From: Acidobacteriota bacterium
Lineage (GTDB): Bacteria > Acidobacteriota > Blastocatellia > Pyrinomonadales > Pyrinomonadaceae
Reading direction: 5' to 3'
DNA: 12,124 nt
Assembly (NCBI GenBank): GCA_963169175.1
Contig: CAUJFK010000352.1
Location: 1-12,124 of the forward strand
The position numbers and the translations under genes were made by a program. Below, piece after piece: positions 7,778 to 12,124 of the stretch; the first letter of the stretch is position 1; each line of letters opens with the position of its first letter. The notes under the pieces were generated by a model. It had not been told where the DNA came from and did no database searches. It saw only the letters and a program-made list of their open reading frames with translations.

Positions 7778-8545
7778 ATGTCGCTTTGGCTGCTTTCAAT
7801 TTTGGTGCTGTTGTTTTTTGTGACGACGCTGGTCGGTGTCGTGACGGGGAGCAATTCTCTGATCACGGTGCCGGTTATGTTTCAGTTTGGGATCGATGAA
7901 AAGGTGGCGGTGGCGACGAATATGTTCGGCCTAACGTTTATGTCGGTGGGCGCGACGATACCGTTTGTCAGGCGGGGAAAGATAAATTACAGCACGGTTT
8001 GGCCCCTGCTGCTCCTGACGTTCGCCGGTTCGGCGGTCGGTGCGCTGCTGGTCGGCCTGATCACGAATCAAAGCCTGAAACTGATAGTGTCGATAGCGAT
8101 GATAGCGGTGGCAGTCTTTATCTTTTGGCAGCGGGATGCAGGCGGCGAAGCGGCGGCCGCGCGGAAGCCAAAACGTGTACTTGTTTATCTGTTGTCGTTC
8201 GGGCTTGCGATATACGGCGGGTTGTACAGCGGCGGGTACATAACGATCCTGACGGCGGTCTTAGTGGCATTCTTTGCCATGCCGTTCAGCGAGGCGGTCG
8301 CATCCACAAAATTGATAAACGTATGTTCATCGCTGATCGCGACGATCATCTTTATGCGCGACGGGCTGGTGGATTACAAGCTTGGGATCATCTTGTCGGT
8401 CACGATGTTCATAGGTGCATACATCGGTGCTCACTATGCCGCGAAGATGAACGAGACGCTTTTGCGGCGGATTTTCCTCGCGACAGTCGTGCTGCTGGCG
8501 CTGAAGACCTTGTACGATCTTTTCGGGGCATTATTAAACAGGTGA
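7778..8545 (+). CDS. TauE/SafE-family (sulfite exporter-type) membrane permease
   Basis: This 255-residue protein is almost entirely hydrophobic, with about eight predicted membrane segments arranged as two homologous halves, as in the TauE/SafE (DUF81) family. The first half has the family pattern GVVTGSNSLITVPVM followed by a KVAVATNMF segment and RRGKINY. The second half has YGGLYSGGYITIL followed by EAVASTKLINV. Characterised relatives export sulfite, sulfoacetate or similar small organic anions, but most members have no known substrate and nothing here identifies one. The usual Gly-rich first motif is changed to GSNS. An in-frame TAA lies two codons before the ATG at 7778, so this is the most upstream possible start; the Shine-Dalgarno is poor (a GGAGG at 7754-7758 is 19 nt away). 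The gene stands alone after a terminator and overlaps the convergent kinase-like gene by 12 bp. Confidence 0.88.
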   Translation: MSLWLLSILVLLFFVTTLVGVVTGSNSLITVPVMFQFGIDEKVAVATNMFGLTFMSVGATIPFVRRGKINYSTVWPLLLLTFAGSAVGALLVGLITNQSLKLIVSIAMIAVAVFIFWQRDAGGEAAAARKPKRVLVYLLSFGLAIYGGLYSGGYITILTAVLVAFFAMPFSEAVASTKLINVCSSLIATIIFMRDGLVDYKLGIILSVTMFIGAYIGAHYAAKMNETLLRRIFLATVVLLALKTLYDLFGALLNR

Positions 8546-10027
8546 CGGCGGTTTGCCGCCTCGTTTTGTTGACGGCTTGTCCGCCGGCGGTCTTGAGGTG
8601 TCGGCCGCAGCCGGCTTTGTTTTGTCACTTTGCGGCGGTTTTGCGGCGGTATTGCCGGGCGGTTCCGTCTTTGTACCAGTGTTTGCGGGCGGGGCCTTTG
8701 GCGAAGGCGATGGTTTGACGGCCGGTTTGTCCGACTGGAAAGTTGGGCACGGCACGATCTCGCCTGTCGTGACATCCTTGCACACGAGATCGGTCGGCAT
8801 AGACGGCATGAACGGACTGCCGGCGTTCGGGTCACCTGAGATCGAGCCGCCGCCCGGCGGCACATACGACGGCGCACCCGGCGGCGGGGCCCCTGTTGCC
8901 CACGGGTTGTAGCTGTCCCCTCCCGGCAGCGTTGAAGGCGGCTGTGCAACGATCTCGGCATTGCTCATTGAGCCGGGGATCGAACCTGGCATTGAGGCAA
9001 GTGCCTGCTCCTCGGCACCGGTCGCGGGACTTAGCGGCTGCACCGGTTGGCCGTTGGCATCGGGTTGGAGCTGCGTGACAGGGACAGTTTGCTTGCTCGA
9101 TGTGGCGTAAATAAGAACACTGGCGAGTACTCCGATACCGAGTATCAAGGCCGCGGCGGTTTTCCAGAACCTGCCGCCCGAACTGGCCGGGGCGAACGTC
9201 GCCTTGTCCAGGTCATCGATAAACTCAGCGGCGGTTTGGTAGCGATCATCGGGGTTTTTCGCCAATGCCTTTCGGACGACCGTTTCGACGGCCGCGGGCA
9301 CGTCATTTCGAAATTCGCTTAGCGGCGGCGGATCTTCCTCGGCGTGCTTCAGCATCACATCGGTCGGCGTTTCGCCTGTGAATGGGACCTCGCCGGCCAG
9401 CATTTGATACAGGATAATACCAAGGCTGTAGATATCGGAGCGGGCGTCAACCGCGCTTAAGCCGGAGAATTGTTCAGGGGCAAGATAAGCAACGTTGTGC
9501 CGCAAGCTATTGTCGGCCCGGTGACTGGGCCCAATATCCGCACGCTCAAAATCGAAGACCTTTACATTCACCGCATCCTCAGTGTTCGCGATCAGGATGC
9601 TGTCCGGTGAGAGTTCTCCGTGAATAAACCCGTTTTCGTGCGCCGTGTTCAGGGCCTCGGCGATCTGTCGTGCTGTGGCCGCCGCGCGTTCGACCGAGAA
9701 TTGGCCGCCGGCCCCGATCGAATTCTTGAGCGGTTGGCCGTCGAAACCCTCGTACACAACGTAATATGAGCCGTCGCCATTTGACCCGAAATCGTTTGCT
9801 GACAGGATGTGCGGGTTTGCAAGGGCCTGGGCGGACCGTGCTTCGGCGGTGAATTGCTCACGAATGGTATCGTCAACGGCCAGTGACGCCGGCAGCACCT
9901 TGAGCGTGGCCGATTTGTCCATGAACAAGTGCCGCCCGCGATAAAAATTACCCAGTTCGCCGCTTCGCAGCAGCGAATCGAGCCGATATTTTTCGGCGAT
10001 AACTGTTCCCGTTAATTGTTCAGCCAT
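8534..10027 (-). CDS. Membrane-anchored PknB-type Ser/Thr kinase homologue, probable pseudokinase
   Basis: This 497-residue protein has a cytoplasmic protein-kinase fold (about 13-275), one membrane helix (about 288-309) and a long Pro-, Ala- and Gly-rich tail outside the membrane. The fold is clear: Lys43 in ATLK matches the VAIK lysine, Glu62 suits helix C, the APE motif is at 183-185 and DARSDIYSLG is at 194-203. The catalytic loop is altered: HRDLKPxN is replaced by HGELSPDS (136-143), losing the Arg, the catalytic Asp (Glu instead), the Lys and the Mg-binding Asn. DFG is DFE (159-161), and the first Gly of the P-loop is Arg. It probably binds ATP weakly or acts as a scaffold or sensor. 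The tail holds two Cys (416 and 427) that could form a disulfide. The ATG at 10025-10027 starts about a dozen residues before the fold. It is convergent with the permease gene, and the nearest upstream genes are the atp genes. The target is unknown. Confidence 0.88.
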   Translation of the reverse strand: MAEQLTGTVIAEKYRLDSLLRSGELGNFYRGRHLFMDKSATLKVLPASLAVDDTIREQFTAEARSAQALANPHILSANDFGSNGDGSYYVVYEGFDGQPLKNSIGAGGQFSVERAAATARQIAEALNTAHENGFIHGELSPDSILIANTEDAVNVKVFDFERADIGPSHRADNSLRHNVAYLAPEQFSGLSAVDARSDIYSLGIILYQMLAGEVPFTGETPTDVMLKHAEEDPPPLSEFRNDVPAAVETVVRKALAKNPDDRYQTAAEFIDDLDKATFAPASSGGRFWKTAAALILGIGVLASVLIYATSSKQTVPVTQLQPDANGQPVQPLSPATGAEEQALASMPGSIPGSMSNAEIVAQPPSTLPGGDSYNPWATGAPPPGAPSYVPPGGGSISGDPNAGSPFMPSMPTDLVCKDVTTGEIVPCPTFQSDKPAVKPSPSPKAPPANTGTKTEPPGNTAAKPPQSDKTKPAAADTSRPPADKPSTKRGGKPPSPV

Positions 10028-10162
10028 CCTTACTTAGAACGAACTAGAATTGATCAAGTTGCATTCAATTCTTGTTGAACCTCCGGCCAAATCGAATGGA
10101 CGGTAACGGATAATTGGAAGTAATTCCTTGTTGATCTCTTTTTCGCGAACTTTCTGTCCACC

Positions 10163-10228
10163 CTTTGCGGCCTTTGTGTTCTTTTTTAACACAAATGCCA
10201 CCAAGTTGAAGACACAAAGGGCACAAAG
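10163..10228. repeat. Intergenic palindromic repeat of CTTTGTG-type words
   Basis: The left arm CTTTGCGGCCTTTGTGTT (10163-10180) matches the reverse complement of the right arm (10211-10228) at 15 of 18 positions. Nested inside is a perfect 8-bp inverted repeat, TTTGTGTT (10173-10180) with AACACAAA (10188-10195), around a CTTTTTT loop. The element lies between the kinase-like gene and atpE and encodes nothing. It resembles dispersed intergenic repeats seen in many environmental bacteria, though this window alone cannot show copy number. It is similar in style to the repeat at 1799-1886. Confidence 0.55.
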
Positions 10229-10279
10229 TACTTGCGATCAGGCTGTAACGGTCATGGTACGCCCCACACACCGTGACAG

Positions 10280-10318
10280 AAACGCGGACGAGGCATGATC
10301 ACGCCTGCGTCCGCGTTT
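10280..10318 (-). terminator. Hairpin terminator downstream of atpE
   Basis: An 11-bp perfect inverted repeat, AAACGCGGACG (10280-10290) with CGTCCGCGTTT (10308-10318), is extended inward by AGGC/GCCT (10291-10294 and 10303-10306) with one bulged G. It begins 17 bp beyond the atpE stop. Only a short T-run follows on the minus strand, so it may be a weak intrinsic terminator or an mRNA 3'-end stabiliser. It marks the end of the atpI-atpB-atpE unit. Confidence 0.7.
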
Positions 10319-10334
10319 TGGTTCCTGGCTTCAA

Positions 10335-10655
10335 TTAAAGCTTAACGAAGACGATGACCAGGGCAAAGAGCACCAGTGATTCGATCAGCGCGAGGGCGAT
10401 GATCATAAGCGTCAGAATGTTGCTGGCCGCGCCGGGATTGCGAGCCGCACCTTCCGCCGCACGCGAGCCAACCAAACCTTGAGCGATACCGCCAAGTCCT
10501 GCCGCCAATCCGAATCCGATACCGCCGCCGATCGCCTTGGCGGCGAGAACGGTCGATTCATTGTCCGCAGCCCCGCCGGCCGGCTGAGCGGCCGCGACCA
10601 TTGCCATTAGTGCCATGGCGATCGTGGCGTAAAACATGTATTTAGTCTTGTTCAT
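10335..10655 (-). CDS. atpE: F-type ATP synthase subunit c (rotor ring proteolipid)
   Basis: This 106-residue protein forms the membrane rotor ring that couples ion flow to ATP synthesis. Two membrane hairpin helices (about 37-63 and 79-104) flank the polar loop with Arg72-Asn73-Pro74. The ion-binding carboxylate is Glu92 in ALIES. Gln59 in helix 1 and Ser93 after the Glu align with Na+-ligand positions Gln32 and Ser66 of the Ilyobacter tartaricus ring, but the positions of its Thr67 and Tyr70 are Leu94 and Phe97, so H+ or Na+ use cannot be settled. The first about 23 residues look like a signal peptide (Lys3, Lys5, hydrophobic core, AAAQ cleavage site), which would leave a normal-sized mature chain of about 83 residues. 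A good Shine-Dalgarno supports the ATG at 10653-10655. The gene lies 266 bp after atpB and is the last of this atp cluster. Confidence 0.95.
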   Translation of the reverse strand: MNKTKYMFYATIAMALMAMVAAAQPAGGAADNESTVLAAKAIGGGIGFGLAAGLGGIAQGLVGSRAAEGAARNPGAASNILTLMIIALALIESLVLFALVIVFVKL

Positions 10656-10921
10656 TGTTATATTCTCCTGTTTTGTTTTTAGTTTATCAGGAGGTCACGG
10701 TTCAACTCTTGCTCCGCTTTTATTATTTCGCCTCGCTTCCGGTATTCGCTTGAATTTATACTCCCCAAGAGTCAAGCGCGCCTGTAGCGTGCGGGCATAC
10801 TGAGGCATAAGAAATGTGCCTCACGTTTATCTTCCAGCAAGTTTTCAAACGATCTCTCCTAATTATGTCAGGCCATTAGCCTGAGAAAGTGAACAGCCAA
10901 TTGCGCCCGTTCCACACTTTT
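10656..10921 (-). other. 266-bp atpB-atpE spacer with two perfect hairpins
   Basis: No gene is recognised here. Two perfect inverted repeats stand out: TGAGGCA (10801-10807) with TGCCTCA (10817-10823) around a 9-nt loop, and TCAGGC (10868-10873) with GCCTGA (10879-10884) around a 5-nt loop. Neither is followed by a T-run on the minus strand, so read-through into atpE is expected. They may be mRNA processing or stability elements that tune subunit c output. A minus-strand AGGAGA (10855-10860) sits 6 nt before a TTG that opens a 30-codon frame (10848-10756) with no recognisable product. Confidence 0.45.
10664..10669 (-). promoter_or_regulatory. Shine-Dalgarno of atpE
   Basis: On the minus strand AGGAGA lies 8 nt before the atpE ATG. 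It confirms that the signal-peptide-like N-terminus is translated, instead of initiation at a later codon. Strong initiation fits the high copy number of subunit c per enzyme. Confidence 0.75.
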
Positions 10922-11818
10922 TTATGCCGTCGCCGGTTCGGCGTGCGTCTCTTCGTGGTGCTCATCGTCATGATGCTCTTCGTGCGAAGCATGCGACACT
11001 TCGCTGATATAGATCATCGAGAGCAGCGTGAACACCAGCGTCTGGACAAAGGCAACGAATATACCCAGCCCGGTAAGAATAAGCGGCAAAACAAATTGCG
11101 TGATCGGCGGGTAAAGATTCGTGATCTCTATAAAGATCTTCTCATCCGCAAACATGTTCGCGAAAAGCCGAACACCGAGGGTGAACGGCCTGATCGAATT
11201 TGAGACCAGCTCGATCGTAAAGATCAGCGGCGTGATGAAAAGTGCCAGAATGAGCGGCAATCTTGGCCCGGCAAAATGTCGAATGTGGCCCCACACGCCG
11301 TTTTCAGAGACACCGATGTAGTTGTAATAAACGAACGACGAGACACCGAGAGCATAGGTCACGCTTACCGATGCGGTAGGCGACATAAACATCGGGAACT
11401 GGCCCATCAGGTTCGAGATCAGGATCAAAATGGCAAATGTCGCGACCACGGGAAGATGCCTGTATCCATGCTCGCCGATAACGCTGACCGTCATGTCCTT
11501 GATCGCCAGATAACCGGCCTCGAGCGTAAGCTGGCCTTTCGATGGATCGTCCTGGTCAAGCTTGCCCTTAAAAAGATATATGACCGCGACCGTCAACAGG
11601 CACGCGATAACGAACATGATCGTGTACCAGGGAATGGCGTTCTGCGGCGTGTATTCCCCAAAAACCGATTCAGCATTTGTGCCGAATAATGCGAAGAACT
11701 GGTCCCAGTACGGCTTGGTGTACTTGAGCTGAAAGTCGTGGACCGGCCCGCCAAACACGCGATTGATGAATTCAACTATCAACGGCACATGGTGGCCGCC
11801 TTCCGCTAATAAGAACAT
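10922..11818 (-). CDS. atpB: F-type ATP synthase subunit a (stator ion channel)
   Basis: This 298-residue integral membrane protein forms the ion half-channels against the c ring. The essential stator arginine is Arg217 in TLGVRLFANMFADE, equivalent to Arg210 of E. coli. Gln259 in FVQTLVFTLLSMIYISE matches the conserved Gln of the last helix. The chain has about five or six hydrophobic helices between residues 63 and 272. The N-terminal stretch before the first helix (about 60 residues, with EGGHH) is moderately long. The C-terminal tail (273-298) is unusual, with seven His among acidic residues. The ATG at 11816-11818 comes 6 bp after the stop of the preceding atpI-like gene; no clear Shine-Dalgarno is seen, so translation may be coupled. 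Co-transcription with atpI and atpE is likely. Confidence 0.96.
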   Translation of the reverse strand: MFLLAEGGHHVPLIVEFINRVFGGPVHDFQLKYTKPYWDQFFALFGTNAESVFGEYTPQNAIPWYTIMFVIACLLTVAVIYLFKGKLDQDDPSKGQLTLEAGYLAIKDMTVSVIGEHGYRHLPVVATFAILILISNLMGQFPMFMSPTASVSVTYALGVSSFVYYNYIGVSENGVWGHIRHFAGPRLPLILALFITPLIFTIELVSNSIRPFTLGVRLFANMFADEKIFIEITNLYPPITQFVLPLILTGLGIFVAFVQTLVFTLLSMIYISEVSHASHEEHHDDEHHEETHAEPATA

Positions 11819-11824
11819 TGTCTG

Positions 11825-12124
11825 TTAATTTTCTTTTCCGCTTTTTATGCCGGAAAAGATCCTGAATATACCTTCAAAAACTACAGCAAATCCAAAAACG
11901 CCCATTCCAAGTAATAGGCCAATGATCGAGACGGCATCCGTTGCATAAAGTGCCGCAACGACGGCGGCAAGCACCAGATACCGGCCAATATACTTCAGGC
12001 CCAGCCAGCGAGGCCTTTCGCCGGTCTCGGCCGAGATCGCAAAGACCTTCGCAAGCGAATACCTAAGCCAATAATAATTTAGAAAGGCAAGCAGAACGCC
12101 CGCCAATACGCCGGCCCCGAATGA
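11825..12124 (-). CDS. atpI: ATP synthase subunit I-like protein (AtpI), 5' end cut by window edge
   Basis: About 99 C-terminal residues of a small membrane protein are visible. The frame runs open to the window edge, and the residues before the TTG at 12104-12106 (SFGAGVL) continue the hydrophobic segment, so the real start lies outside the window. Three hydrophobic segments are seen: FGAGVLAGVLLAFLNYYWL, the stretch around GRYLVLAAVVAALYATDAV, and GLLLGMGVFGFAVVFEGIF. The Asn in the first segment and the overall layout fit the AtpI/ATP_synt_I family, which assists c-ring assembly or ion supply. Position directly before atpB, 6 bp away, supports this strongly, since sequence similarity in the family is weak. 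The stop is TAA at 11825-11827. Confidence 0.8.
   Translation of the reverse strand, partial: SFGAGVLAGVLLAFLNYYWLRYSLAKVFAISAETGERPRWLGLKYIGRYLVLAAVVAALYATDAVSIIGLLLGMGVFGFAVVFEGIFRIFSGIKSGKEN

Noticed and set aside
7748..10090. 11-mer TTGGCCGGAGG upstream of both the permease (7748-7758) and, on the minus strand, the kinase-like gene (10080-10090)
   Set aside because: In 12 kb examined on both strands, dozens of shared 11-mers are expected by chance, and the positions relative to the starts differ (about 20 versus 53 bp).
10756..10848. Minus-strand 30-codon TTG frame with an AGGAGA 6 nt upstream in the atpB-atpE spacer
   Set aside because: It is too short and has no family resemblance, membrane pattern or bias to call as a gene. 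Kept only as a note on the spacer.
12104..12106. TTG as the start of the AtpI-like gene
   Set aside because: The frame stays open to the window edge and the upstream residues continue the first membrane helix, so the real start is outside the window.

Overview
The window looks like a chromosomal segment of an Acidobacteriota bacterium, probably of the Blastocatellia/Pyrinomonadales type. This rests on gene style: a very large Asn-rich Oar-like TonB-dependent receptor with an N-terminal carboxypeptidase-regulatory-like domain, a membrane-anchored PknB-style kinase-like protein with a Pro-rich tail, an F-type c subunit with a signal-peptide-like N-terminus, and an F0 gene cluster that ends after atpE. 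No rRNA, tRNA, CRISPR array, insertion sequence or phage gene was seen. The placement is inference, not a database match.

Layout, left to right. A minus-strand sppA (36-1703, long-form signal peptide peptidase) is separated by a 432-bp gap from a plus-strand NtrC-type sigma-54 response regulator (2136-3545). The gap holds a degenerate inverted repeat, two adjacent small hairpins and a possible promoter for the regulator that would give a nearly leaderless mRNA. A 218-bp gap follows, with a near-consensus -24/-12 (sigma-54) promoter at 3672-3687. It leads into an Oar-like TonB-dependent receptor gene (3764-7657) whose frame is intact except for one in-frame amber codon at 3971-3973 (codon 70). 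A strong rho-independent terminator (7681-7714) closes that unit. Next is a TauE/SafE-family membrane permease (7778-8545), whose 3' end overlaps by 12 bp the convergent minus-strand gene for a membrane-anchored, probably catalytically dead Ser/Thr kinase (8534-10027). After an intergenic palindromic repeat and a hairpin terminator, the minus strand carries the F0 genes atpI (cut by the window edge), atpB and atpE, in that transcription order.

How the genes may work together. The regulator and the receptor form a plausible local circuit: a sigma-54 activator next to a sigma-54-type promoter that drives an outer-membrane receptor. Its sensor kinase is not in the window. The ATP synthase genes form a separate operon encoding the membrane rotor/stator core (a, c, and assembly factor I), with no b, delta or F1 genes downstream, so the ATP synthase genes appear to be split between loci. 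SppA, the permease and the pseudokinase show no clear functional link to these units.

The points most worth following up are the amber codon inside an otherwise intact receptor gene, the sigma-54 promoter beside its likely activator, the loss of catalytic residues in the kinase-like protein, and the unusual c subunit (signal-peptide-like N-terminus, partial Na+-type ligand set).
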